58,147 nt of DNA from Bacteroidales bacterium (GTDB lineage: Bacteria; Bacteroidota; Bacteroidia; Bacteroidales; Paludibacteraceae), in contig SUWZ01000016.1 in NCBI GenBank assembly GCA_015061185.1, forward strand, positions 1 through 58,147, read 5' to 3'. This document shows positions 19,231 to 27,377 of this stretch, piece by piece (the stretch's first letter is position 1; every line of letters begins with the position of its first letter). The notes beneath the pieces were generated by a model. It made no database searches. It saw only the letters and a list, made by a program, of their open reading frames with translations, and was not told the origin of the DNA. The translations under genes and the position numbers were made by a program.

Positions 19231-20028
19231 CTAATTGAAAGAATAACTAAGTCCCACAACACCAAATATAGGATACATATTAAAAGTAATTGTTTCAAAA
19301 TCAGATTTGAAAATATTATTAAGTCCCCAATTAAGATCTAAAAAGAGTCCCATTTTTTTGTAAACAGTCCAATCTACGCCCACCGACAATCCCCACTGGA
19401 AACGTCTCATATCTTCAGAGAAATCAAAAGTCTGCGCATCTTCACCAATTTCTATTTTCGCTCCGGTTGGATCTCCCTCTCTCAAATATCCATTACAAAC
19501 TTCTCCAGAAAACTCTCTACTAACCAAATAGGAAAAATAGGGACCAAAATTAACATCCCATCTATCAGATGGATACCACTCCACAGCAACCGGAATTGTT
19601 AAAGCCGTTTGAACTGCCTTCATTTGGACATCACCTGTCCATCTTCCGGAAACAACGCCTCCGGCATCATCAGTGATGCTCATGCTATAATTTTTGACAG
19701 TTGCATCCGCTACCATACCTTTACGATCTATTCCAACTCCAACTTTCATTCCAACCTTTTTATCAAAAAGAATATGGTAAACACCATGCAATGAAAGATT
19801 ACACAATGGCTTAAACCCATTAATAGAACGCATTTCGGCTGGAAGCGGGAACGGCATTGTACCACCGATACCATAACCTAATTTAACCGAAAAGAAACGC
19901 TCTTTAGAGACTGAATCTTGAAGTTCTACACTCGATTCTGAATGATTTTCATTTACAACCAAATCATTAGCTAAAGCAGATAAAGACAACAATATGCCCA
20001 CTGCCATTAAAAATACTTTTATTTTCAT
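19231..20028 (-). CDS. Outer-membrane beta-barrel protein paired with a PCMD lipoprotein
   Basis: This 265-residue protein has a signal peptide (about residues 1-20, ending SALA). A run of amphipathic strands and aromatic-ended turns follows, with C-terminal F-G-V-V-G-L-S-Y-S-F-N, typical of a porin-like barrel of the OMP_b-brl type. It starts seven bases after the PCMD lipoprotein gene, on the same strand, so the two are co-transcribed. Barrels of this type commonly sit beside PCMD genes in Bacteroidales, suggesting a joint outer-membrane role. Function is unknown and neither partner has a visible catalytic motif. Repeat copy B directly follows the stop. Confidence 0.75.
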   Translation of the reverse strand: MKIKVFLMAVGILLSLSALANDLVVNENHSESSVELQDSVSKERFFSVKLGYGIGGTMPFPLPAEMRSINGFKPLCNLSLHGVYHILFDKKVGMKVGVGIDRKGMVADATVKNYSMSITDDAGGVVSGRWTGDVQMKAVQTALTIPVAVEWYPSDRWDVNFGPYFSYLVSREFSGEVCNGYLREGDPTGAKIEIGEDAQTFDFSEDMRRFQWGLSVGVDWTVYKKMGLFLDLNWGLNNIFKSDFETITFNMYPIFGVVGLSYSFN

Positions 20029-20035
20029 ACTTAAA

Positions 20036-21160
20036 TTATTCGCAAATTATACTTACCTCATCTACACACAAAGTACTACCTACAGCACCTTGGAATAAAT
20101 CACCTCTCCTACTAGACGAAAAGACCAACGAAAAATTATACCCATATTTTGCCAATCGTTCCGGATCTATTGTTTTGCCATTTTTCTGTTCAAATTTTAT
20201 TGAAAAAGGAAGCCATTTATTTGTCGCTTTCCCATCTTCAATCTCTGCATATAAGACCAAATAAGGACTAGATGACGAATTGGTACCATCCAACATCACT
20301 TGATTACCGTTTTCATCGGTATTTTCATAGAACATAGCATAAATATTAAAATCATCTACTCCTTCGATCTCATTATTGTTGCCATCCGTAAGTACTTCTC
20401 CCGGCTTAAACTTGTACCAACCTTTTATCTCCTTAGGTACTTTTTCAAATGGAACTCCAAAACAAGTTGCTTTCAACGGCTCTTTTAGAGCCATTCCCAC
20501 ATTGAATGACCCCAAGAACAAATTTCCGGGAGCTATAGGCATTCCCACCATTGCACCAAAACTTCCAGCTGAACGGGTTGTCAACTGCAATCCTGTACCT
20601 TCGTATCCATCTTCAACAATAACAGTAGGATAACCCTCAGGTCCAACCCCGGAAGCCATGCTAAACCCCGGATTCCCAGAACCCCACCAACTCATAACTT
20701 CCACATCATCTACCATTTCATATACAACTTGATATTTCCCAGAACGGTCTAAAGTATAGTAATCAAAAGAAAAATGCTCCGGCAACTCTAAAGAATTATA
20801 GGAAACAAAATAACGTCTTGACCATTGTCTATCCTCTGAAGTAACAACATACTCAACCACCTTATTATCAGAAAAGTCGTGTTTTGAACCACTCTCAGGA
20901 GAAATCGTTGCCCCCGGAGTTAAGGTAAATTGAGGTGCTCTCTGCTTTAAGTCCTTACCAGACTGAACTAAAATCCCGATATGATCTTCGTTACTATACA
21001 CTTTTTTTATCGTATCTCCCTGCGTAATCAATATATCTTTGTCATCAATCAAATTACACGACAAGATGTCAGCTTCTGCATTCATCGGTTCGTCTTTAAT
21101 GCATGATACAGAGGCAAGCATTAAAAGAGACGAAAAAATCACTGCTCTAAAATTTTTCAT
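20036..21160 (-). CDS. PCMD (putative carbohydrate metabolism) domain lipoprotein
   Basis: This 374-residue protein has a lipoprotein signal (residues 1-19) with the modified cysteine at C20 in L-A-S-V-S-C. An Ig-like N-terminal domain (about 25-125) precedes a PCMD jelly-roll domain (about 130-372). Recognisable parts are the W-W-G-S-G-N-P-G-F loop, a G-T-G-L-Q-L-T-T-R strand, L-F-L-G-S-F and the closing C-V-D-E-V-S-I. The fold resembles carbohydrate-binding modules, but no ligand is established. It is likely outer-membrane anchored and translated with the barrel gene seven bases downstream. A two-box promoter at 21299-21270 drives the pair. Confidence 0.85.
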   Translation of the reverse strand: MKNFRAVIFSSLLMLASVSCIKDEPMNAEADILSCNLIDDKDILITQGDTIKKVYSNEDHIGILVQSGKDLKQRAPQFTLTPGATISPESGSKHDFSDNKVVEYVVTSEDRQWSRRYFVSYNSLELPEHFSFDYYTLDRSGKYQVVYEMVDDVEVMSWWGSGNPGFSMASGVGPEGYPTVIVEDGYEGTGLQLTTRSAGSFGAMVGMPIAPGNLFLGSFNVGMALKEPLKATCFGVPFEKVPKEIKGWYKFKPGEVLTDGNNNEIEGVDDFNIYAMFYENTDENGNQVMLDGTNSSSSPYLVLYAEIEDGKATNKWLPFSIKFEQKNGKTIDPERLAKYGYNFSLVFSSSRRGDLFQGAVGSTLCVDEVSIICE

Positions 21161-21269
21161 ATAAATACCTACTTAATATTTCGTAAGAGTCTATCTCCTA
21201 CTATTTATTTATTCATAAATCTTTCCAAGAACGATTTCATACTAACGTTACCGAAATAGAAAAATCGCA

Positions 21270-21299
21270 CAAAGTTAATCAATACTTTTGAGTTCGCAA
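21270..21299 (-). promoter_or_regulatory. Promoter of the PCMD/beta-barrel operon
   Basis: On the minus strand TTG (21299-21297), a 19-base spacer and TAACTTTG (21277-21270) form a full Bacteroidota promoter. The -33 box lies inside the 3' end of the upstream gene's coding sequence (stop at 21279). The leader would be about 100 bases. Confidence 0.75.
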
Positions 21300-22088
21300 A
21301 AGGGAAACGCTACCTTCACTTCGTTCAAAAACGTAAACTCGGTCAAAATCACTAAAATAAAGATGAGATAATGCATCGTGAGCACTTAATGGATCGTAAT
21401 CACTTGACATCAAAAAACTATTTTGAATAATCACCAACCACTGCTCATCACAAGCCTGATTATATTTTTTCATTTTTTTATTTTTATCCATCAACCGTTG
21501 CGAAACACTTGCAATTGATAATGGCTTAACTTTAGTGGATATTGCAGCATACCACAAGCCTTCATACCAACGACCGGTAACATTGTGAATATTAATACTT
21601 TTAATTTTGGCAGGAAGGTTTTCATGCCCATATTTAGATGTTCGATCAATAGTAAACTTCAAACCTGTTGCTTCGGGAATATTTTCCTTCACAAGAGTTG
21701 CCACTTGGTGAGCTAATCCCTTTCTAATCAAGTCCCTGGCATGTTCATCAACCATTGCAACAATCGGACTAATATCATCATGAAAGAGAACTTCAACAAC
21801 CAACTGCAAATCACAAGTCTCAGCAATAATCTTTTGTGCTTCCTCCATCAATGAGGATAAAAAATCTTCATGAGCCCTTAAATTAAACTCTTTATCAGCA
21901 CGCTCATACTTCAACTCTGTCAGTTCAATTCCTATCAATCGACCCTCATTTTGCAACAAAAAATCAGGCGATTCCGATTTTGACAACTCTCCTATCGGAA
22001 ACGACGAATAACAAGAGCGAAACATTTTTATTACTCCCCACTCTCGCTTATCCTTTTTTTCTTGATTTCTACTTATCTCTTCAGACAT
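21279..22088 (-). CDS. Hypothetical protein with PD-(D/E)xK nuclease-like motif
   Basis: I do not recognise a named family. The protein has 269 residues, is soluble and lacks a signal peptide. Residues 41-60 read P-D-F-L-L, then I-G-I-E-L-T-E-L, which matches the D...E-x-T core (D42, E55) seen in some PD-(D/E)xK superfamily proteins. A basic helix with several lysines follows in the middle part (around residue 207). Such proteins can be nucleases or inactive relatives. No restriction, CRISPR or toxin partner is next to it; neighbours on either side are a PCMD operon and a Wzz-like gene. The nuclease suggestion rests on a short motif only. Confidence 0.55.
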   Translation of the reverse strand: MSEEISRNQEKKDKREWGVIKMFRSCYSSFPIGELSKSESPDFLLQNEGRLIGIELTELKYERADKEFNLRAHEDFLSSLMEEAQKIIAETCDLQLVVEVLFHDDISPIVAMVDEHARDLIRKGLAHQVATLVKENIPEATGLKFTIDRTSKYGHENLPAKIKSINIHNVTGRWYEGLWYAAISTKVKPLSIASVSQRLMDKNKKMKKYNQACDEQWLVIIQNSFLMSSDYDPLSAHDALSHLYFSDFDRVYVFERSEGSVSLLRTQKY

Positions 22089-22554
22089 TATAAATTCTAT
22101 AACAAATGAATTCTACTACAAACTTAAGAAAATTTTATTCATTAGCAAAAACCAAAATAAATTTTAAAGAACAAAACCGAAATAGGCAGTAAACAAAATT
22201 GGGGATTTGAGTGAAAGAATCTCGTTTTATGCAATCCTGCATACTTGAGGTAAGCTCAATAAATTCATCGTTTTAAAATATAAAAGCATAAATCTCACAT
22301 GAGAAAATTTTCAGAATTATTTAAATTCTTTCTGTAACAAACTATTAGACAAGCAGTCACGATACACGCACAACTCCGTCATTTCGCAGACAATTTTCTC
22401 AAATAAATTCATAAATTTATCAAAATGAATTTATAGAACCCATCTTTAATAAATCAATAAAAATCATGATGATTACACCCCAAAAGAGCATCATTTACGT
22501 TCTGCGCAACTAATTTATCATCAAATTAAATTATCTACACAAAAGCTAACAACC
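22089..22554. other. Intergenic region with small hairpins and repeat copy C
   Basis: No convincing coding frame. It contains two small adjacent hairpins (TATGCA/TGCATA at 22228-22243 and TTGAG/CTCAA at 22245-22259). Copy C of the dispersed palindromic repeat lies at 22401-22439. Nothing else was recognised. Confidence 0.45.
22401..22439. repeat. Dispersed palindromic intergenic repeat, copy C
   Basis: Perfect 9-base arms ATAAATTCA (22403-22411) and TGAATTTAT (22426-22434), followed by AGAACC. It is the cleanest copy of the family. It lies about 115 bases beyond the stop of the Wzz-like gene on the minus strand. Confidence 0.55.
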
Positions 22555-23538
22555 CTACTCTTTTGTAACATAGGATTTAATAGCCTCTCTATACTTCCAT
22601 AACAAAGCCAGAAGGATAAAGATAGAATAAGCATATAAAGAAGATCTCAAAAGATTTTCCCACACTGTATTACACTCAGCCTTAACCGGTTGAAAACTTG
22701 AAATAACTGTCACAATATCCAAATTCGCCGCCATATCGACAGAAATCTCATCTGTAATCTTAAACAACTCCTTCATATCTTGGAAAAACATTTGTTTCTT
22801 GGTAGTTATAAAAGGAGCCTTTTTCTCTCCCATGGAAGAAAACTGCATATATTGACCGGAAGCTACATCTTTATGGAAATACTCCACTTTTTGGAGACTA
22901 TCCAAATTCATTAACGCATTATGAAACATCCATTCTTTTTCTTCTAAAGCAGCCAAACGAGCGATATTCAAAGAAACCAAATAATTGTTTTTAGAAAAAT
23001 ATGCGATCAAAGCCTCCTGAACTTCAGGAAAATACTCTATACCCCTAACTTTAGCCGTAATAACTAACATATTAGGAACAGAGAATGCAACTGTGTCACC
23101 CAAATCAACATCATCTTCATAATCAACAAAATCTAAAATGGAATCTCTATTAATATCCACAACAGCATGGGTATGGAAAGAAGATATTTTAGTGGCCACC
23201 TCCATTGAAAGATCTAATGCATTTGCAAGTCCCTCAAAATCATCATAACGAGGGTAATCACTTAAATTGCGCACCATATCCTTGTAAACCATAACATCTC
23301 CATCGTTCAATCGTAAACACAAGTCAGCCTTATACAATTTATTTTCCTCTCTACACTCATAAATTGTATAAATAATCATGCCAATAGTACATATTAGGAA
23401 GAGGTACTTATACTGATATGCCAAACGCAACAATGCTCCTAACAATGACAATAACCACTTAAATGCGGATACTATTCCTGCTCCGATTTTAGACATCACT
23501 ACAAAAATATTCATCTCTTGTTGATCATTACTACTCAT
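22555..23538 (-). CDS. Two-TM periplasmic protein resembling polysaccharide chain-length (Wzz/PCP) proteins
   Basis: This 327-residue protein has one membrane segment near residues 43-61 and another near 300-318. A periplasmic domain of about 240 residues between them is helical and rich in charged residues. That topology matches polysaccharide copolymerase (Wzz-like) proteins, which set O-antigen or capsule chain length. A proline-containing stretch (S-S-F-Q-P-V-K-A-E) precedes the second TM, like the P-rich motif of that group. No kinase domain is attached. It is isolated from the main polysaccharide genes further along. The assignment rests on topology; some other two-TM protein is possible. 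Confidence 0.55.
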   Translation of the reverse strand: MSSNDQQEMNIFVVMSKIGAGIVSAFKWLLSLLGALLRLAYQYKYLFLICTIGMIIYTIYECREENKLYKADLCLRLNDGDVMVYKDMVRNLSDYPRYDDFEGLANALDLSMEVATKISSFHTHAVVDINRDSILDFVDYEDDVDLGDTVAFSVPNMLVITAKVRGIEYFPEVQEALIAYFSKNNYLVSLNIARLAALEEKEWMFHNALMNLDSLQKVEYFHKDVASGQYMQFSSMGEKKAPFITTKKQMFFQDMKELFKITDEISVDMAANLDIVTVISSFQPVKAECNTVWENLLRSSLYAYSIFILLALLWKYREAIKSYVTKE

Positions 23539-24380
23539 AGTATATTTCGTTTTTTATAACACATTACTCTATCGAGTTCCTATTTATTAACTCTGAACGA
23601 CAAATATACAAATATTATTCAAGCAAACAATTAATCATATAAAGTTTTTATTTACGTCTGAACAAAATAACCTCAAAATTGTTTGAATTAATGTAGTTGC
23701 TTAATTTAATTTTGATTTATTTAGGACAAGTAAAATTTTTATAAAACAATTGCCATAATAAAAATTCGTTCTAAACCAAAATCAGTTCAAGCTGCTCAAG
23801 AAGAAGAAAAAGAAGTTTCCTTTAAATATCATTAATTGGTATCAAACAAAAACTTCACAGATAGAAGTTGTTTAAATTCTATTTCTAACATAATTTAAAC
23901 GGTTTCTTAGGTAATCTCTAAAAAGTTAGAGTAAGATAATTTTGAAAACCTTTAAATTCAACTGTTTGTATGGCAAAGGAGAGATATGTACATCTTAACC
24001 AAGTCTGTCTAAACAATTTAAACGAGAAACTTTAAAGTGCTCAAAACTATTTTAAGAATTAACGTAATTTATAGTGATTACCTATAAAAGTTGTTTTAAA
24101 TTTGCTAAAGAAATTATCTAATTAAATCGGTTAGTTCAGACATGGTTTGAACACGATTACTTGTGGTGTGTAAGAATTGACAAGTTACTGAACGTTGAAA
24201 TTTAAGCGTTTAAGTTCGTATAAAAAAAGACGGAAGTAACTTGTTAGTTGTGACACGCTGTCTTGTCACAAAAATTGAAATAATACAGATAAACAAAATG
24301 TTTTAGCGAATTCGTAAACAACTTCACTAAAATAAAAAAATAAGACAATATGAATCTTCAAACAAAACAAATTAAAAAAG
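23539..24380. other. Long structured intergenic region with a possible gene remnant
   Basis: No intact gene is visible in 842 bases. A short open stretch at 23740-23835 encodes a basic/acidic tail-like peptide (I-K-I-R-S-K-P-K-S-V, then E-E-E-K-E) without an ATG. A 21-codon ORF starts at 23970. The segment 24134-24271 is rich in stem-loops. The downstream half could be the leader of the LRR gene or an independent non-coding RNA. Confidence 0.5.
24134..24271 (+). ncRNA. Candidate structured RNA or long leader upstream of the LRR gene
   Basis: Three successive inverted repeats occur: GTTCA/TGAAC (24134-24138, 24148-24152), CAAGTTACT/AGTAACTTG (24181-24189, 24235-24243) with an inner AACG/CGTT pairing, and TTGTGACA/TGTCACAA (24248-24255, 24264-24271). 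A TAAATTTG element at 24097-24104 lies just upstream. The strand and function are not certain; no known riboswitch class was recognised. Confidence 0.3.
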
Positions 24381-25121
24381 ATGAAAAATTACAATTTTTC
24401 TGACATTGAGTTTATTAACAATCTAATAAACGAGAATCAGCTACCGATTCCTCTTAACGAGCCAAACAAATGGCATCAAAACAAAAGAGGTGAACAATTT
24501 GATATTATTTGGAACAAATCCAAATCCAGTCGAATTATCGGAATTCGTATTCATGGACATAAAATCAAAGCATTAAATTTTCCGAAGAATAACAAAATCA
24601 TTTATCTCGAGTGCGGAAATAATGGTCTGAAAGACATTGACTTATCCTCTCTTGAGGATTTGCATTTTCTCTCTCTTCCCAACAATTTATTGACTCAAAT
24701 ATCATTGTCCCAAAATCCTCGTCTAAGAACTATTACATTAAATCAAAACAAAATATCAGTTTTGGACGTAAGAGAAAATAAAAGATTAAGAGAAATTTAT
24801 ATCGTTAAAAATCAATTAAAAAACATATATGCAGTAGGTAATAACTCAATTGAATATATAGACTATTCATACAATAATTTACCTGATTTTAATTTTGACA
24901 ATTTTCAGAATCTCAGGTATCTTATCTGTACAAATAACAATATTATTAAATTGGACACCTCAAAATTACCTCTATTACATTACCTTGATTGTTCTAACAA
25001 TCTTCTTTCGGAGATCAACTTATCTAATTGTCCGGAATTGATTATTTTAGATTGCGAAAACAATCAAATTAAAGAATTAGACACATCGTTTAATCCTAAA
25101 TTAGAAACACTTATTAAGTAA
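24381..25121 (+). CDS. Leucine-rich-repeat protein
   Basis: This 246-residue protein has an N-terminal part of about 70 residues followed by about eight LRRs of 20-22 residues. They follow the internalin/BspA-like pattern L-x-C-x-x-N-x-L-x-x-L/I-D/N-L-S-x-N/C-P-x-L, clearest from residue 175 to the end. There is no signal peptide, membrane segment or sorting tail, so it is predicted to be cytoplasmic or secreted by an unknown route. LRRs normally bind proteins; the partner is unknown. It is the only plus-strand gene in its neighbourhood. A short overlapping frame starts at 24350 and ends at 24403, which could affect translation initiation. Confidence 0.8.
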   Translation: MKNYNFSDIEFINNLINENQLPIPLNEPNKWHQNKRGEQFDIIWNKSKSSRIIGIRIHGHKIKALNFPKNNKIIYLECGNNGLKDIDLSSLEDLHFLSLPNNLLTQISLSQNPRLRTITLNQNKISVLDVRENKRLREIYIVKNQLKNIYAVGNNSIEYIDYSYNNLPDFNFDNFQNLRYLICTNNNIIKLDTSKLPLLHYLDCSNNLLSEINLSNCPELIILDCENNQIKELDTSFNPKLETLIK

Positions 25122-25151
25122 CAGAGAAATTCTTATTGTAGGATTTCTCTG
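25122..25151 (+). terminator. Stem-loop directly after the LRR gene
   Basis: Perfect 9-base arms CAGAGAAAT (25122-25130) and ATTTCTCTG (25143-25151) with a 12-base loop begin one base after the stop codon. There is no strong T tract, so termination efficiency is uncertain. Confidence 0.5.
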
Positions 25152-25193
25152 GTACTACATATAGCAATCAACCTAAATAAGTTCTTTCTATAA

Positions 25194-25736
25194 TTAAAAA
25201 ATGTCATTCAAAGAAACCGAATAACTATCTTCTGTTATAGCCTCTAAAGAATTTATCACAAGATGATAGTTGGGTTCGTCTGCAATATCTTGCACCATTT
25301 CTCGATAACGCACATACCCTTCTCTATCTAAAACCAAGACGGCTCTTGCCATAAGTCCTTGCAACGGCGAATCTACTATGCGAACACCATAATCAGTTGA
25401 AAAGTAATTATTTCTAAACTCAGACAACATAATTACATTTTTAATACCCTCTACCTCACAAAAACGTTTTTGTGCAAATGGTAAATCTTTAGATATACAT
25501 AACACCACTGTATTGGGTAATTTCGCCGCCTCCATATTAAATTTTCTTACAGAAGTGGCGCAAGTCTCAGTATCTAAACTTGGGAAAATATTTAAAATTA
25601 CTCGTTTCCCCCGAAAATCACTCAATGACACAATAGAAAGATTTTTATCTACCAAGCAAAACTCAGGAGCTTTCGTTTTTTTCTTAGGTAAATTTGCATT
25701 TGTATTTACTTCTAGACCTTTAAATTTTAATTTCAT
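25194..25736 (-). CDS. tpx: Thiol peroxidase (Tpx-type peroxiredoxin)
   Basis: This 180-residue thioredoxin-fold protein reduces hydroperoxides using thioredoxin. The peroxidatic cysteine is C59 in D-T-E-T-C-A-T-S-V-R-K-F-N and the resolving cysteine is C93 in R-F-C-E-V-E-G, the spacing of atypical 2-Cys Tpx. Motifs V-L-C-I-S-K-D-L-P-F-A-Q and L-S-E-F-R-N also fit. It is about a dozen residues longer than the usual 165-170, with a C-terminal tail S-Y-S-V-S-L-N-D-I-F. No signal peptide is present, so it is cytoplasmic. The gene is monocistronic and divergent from the metallopeptidase gene. Confidence 0.9.
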   Translation of the reverse strand: MKLKFKGLEVNTNANLPKKKTKAPEFCLVDKNLSIVSLSDFRGKRVILNIFPSLDTETCATSVRKFNMEAAKLPNTVVLCISKDLPFAQKRFCEVEGIKNVIMLSEFRNNYFSTDYGVRIVDSPLQGLMARAVLVLDREGYVRYREMVQDIADEPNYHLVINSLEAITEDSYSVSLNDIF

Positions 25737-25760
25737 AGTATTTATTCTAATGGATTTTCT

Positions 25761-25790
25761 TTGAAATATAACAATATCTGCTTAGTTTTG
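25761..25790 (+). promoter_or_regulatory. Promoter of the metallopeptidase lipoprotein gene
   Basis: TTG (25761-25763), 19 bases, then TAGTTTTG (25783-25790). Both boxes and the spacing fit the Bacteroidota consensus. The start site would fall near 25797, leaving a leader of about 130 bases. Confidence 0.65.
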
Positions 25791-25798
25791 TTCTAAAA

Positions 25799-25812
25799 TT
25801 AGTATATACTAA
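25799..25812. promoter_or_regulatory. Perfect 14-base palindrome at the inferred transcription start
   Basis: TTAGTATATACTAA is a perfect palindrome nine bases after the -7 element of the metallopeptidase promoter, in the shared upstream region with tpx. The position is right for a repressor operator. Confidence 0.4.
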
Positions 25813-25927
25813 CTTATGATAATCAACGGAAACTTCTTTGAAGTTCGTTTAATATTTTATCATGTCGAACTCGTTCTCAGAAATTATCCGTATTTATCAA
25901 TGTATTCAAGCAAAATTTATTTATACG

Positions 25928-27118
25928 ATGAAACTTATAACAAAGCTTTTAACTATCATTCTTGTTCTCTCTCTAACAAATTGTAAAGACGACAAGATTC
26001 AATATGATATTGACCCTACTCTAAAACCTTATTTGGAATCATTCTTAAATAAAGGAAGGGAAAGAGGTGTAAACCTAACTCCGGAAGAGGACGGATTGAT
26101 TATGAAATTTTCCAATTTAAAAGCTCCGACCATCGGTTTATGCACCTATAGCGACCCTATTTTAGTAGAAATAGATAAAAAATATTGGGAAGAAACCTCC
26201 AATTATGCCAATAAAAACGATTTAAGGGAAAATGTAGTATTCCACGAATTATGTCATGGGCTGCTTAATCGCGGTCACACCAATGCAACGTTGGAAAATA
26301 GCGAATGGAAGAGTGTCATGTGCGGTGGCGACACATACATGGAAAGAAATTGGAATATAAATTATAGTGGTTATAGAAAAGAATACTACCTTGATGAGCT
26401 ATTCAATATCCGAACTTCCGCTCCAGAATGGTCAAAAGTCTTTACATTCTCCGGAGATAAAGGTGAAATATACGCCAACATGGATCTATCCCACCCTTAC
26501 GCAACAATAAAAAACAATATTAGCTACAATATTGAGAACGGAGAACTCAAAATTTTACGGAATACTGAAAACGATACTCCTCAAAATATCGTTCAATTGG
26601 AGGATGAAATCACCGGAGATTTTTACTACGAAGTCTCGTTCAAATGTCGTCAAATGTACTCAGAACAACTTTCTGGAATCTCAGTTGGATATGCAAACAA
26701 AGAAGGGGATATGTCATATCATTATTTTTATTTCAACGAAAACAACCATTACAATGACTGCAGATATTACATTGCCCACTCAGAGTGCTATGGTCCATTT
26801 GCAGAAGTTGTAAAACCCCGCTTACAGACAAGCCAATTCAACCACTTCGCAGTTCAAAAAAAGGATGGAGAACTATTTTTCTACGTAAACAATGAATTAG
26901 TATATCGTAACGATTATGAAGTCAACAATACATTTCATCACTTTGGATTGATTATCCCTAACAGAAGTCTATTTACTACTAATTTAGTCCAAATATCTAC
27001 GTTACAAAGTGGTGGCAGCACCAAGAGTTCTACCATGAGAAAAATACCAACCACGTCAACATATATAGTTCCAATAGAGCCTCGATTTGTCTCTATCAAG
27101 GGAAATTCTATATATTAG
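25928..27118 (+). CDS. Zinc-metallopeptidase-like lipoprotein with C-terminal jelly-roll domain
   Basis: I start at 25928, where a lipoprotein signal begins (lipobox L-S-L-T-N-C, C19), rather than at the longer frame start 25862. The mature protein is about 378 residues. Residues 106-117 read H-E-L-C-H-G-L-L-N-R-G-H, an extended zincin motif H-E-x-x-H-x-x-x-x-R-G-H in which the third ligand would be the last histidine. This matches a Bacteroidales family of putative metallopeptidase lipoproteins, usually near 200-220 residues. Here a second domain of about 200 residues follows, with concanavalin/LamG-like features (F-N-H-F-A-V-Q-K-K-D-G-E-L-F-F-Y-V-N). It is likely surface or periplasm facing; the substrate is unknown. 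Confidence 0.78.
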   Translation: MKLITKLLTIILVLSLTNCKDDKIQYDIDPTLKPYLESFLNKGRERGVNLTPEEDGLIMKFSNLKAPTIGLCTYSDPILVEIDKKYWEETSNYANKNDLRENVVFHELCHGLLNRGHTNATLENSEWKSVMCGGDTYMERNWNINYSGYRKEYYLDELFNIRTSAPEWSKVFTFSGDKGEIYANMDLSHPYATIKNNISYNIENGELKILRNTENDTPQNIVQLEDEITGDFYYEVSFKCRQMYSEQLSGISVGYANKEGDMSYHYFYFNENNHYNDCRYYIAHSECYGPFAEVVKPRLQTSQFNHFAVQKKDGELFFYVNNELVYRNDYEVNNTFHHFGLIIPNRSLFTTNLVQISTLQSGGSTKSSTMRKIPTTSTYIVPIEPRFVSIKGNSIY

Positions 27119-27306
27119 GTTGAGACATAATAAAAACTTACTATTCAAGAAACTTTTAAAACAGAACAAAAGTAGGCTTCATAACTAAATCATTACAAGC
27201 AAGATATGAAAAAAAAACAAAAACATTTGAACAAAATCTCAGATTATAAAAATTAGGAAAGGTAATTTATGAGAGTTACCGCAAAATTTGGAAGAGACAA
27301 AAAGAC

Positions 27307-27336
27307 TTGTTTTCTCGCTACTTTATTGTATCTTTG
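27307..27336 (+). promoter_or_regulatory. Promoter of the DEAD-box helicase gene
   Basis: TTG (27307-27309), a 19-base spacer and TATCTTTG (27329-27336) form a textbook Bacteroidota promoter. The start site would be near 27343, giving a leader of about 35 bases. Confidence 0.8.
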
Positions 27337-27377
27337 CCGAGAATTTTTCAAAAAAGCTTTCGAGCAAACATTAATTT

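Noticed and set aside
23970-24035. 21-codon ORF beginning M-A-K-E-R
   Set aside because: Too short, without promoter spacing or homology; left as unsupported spacer.
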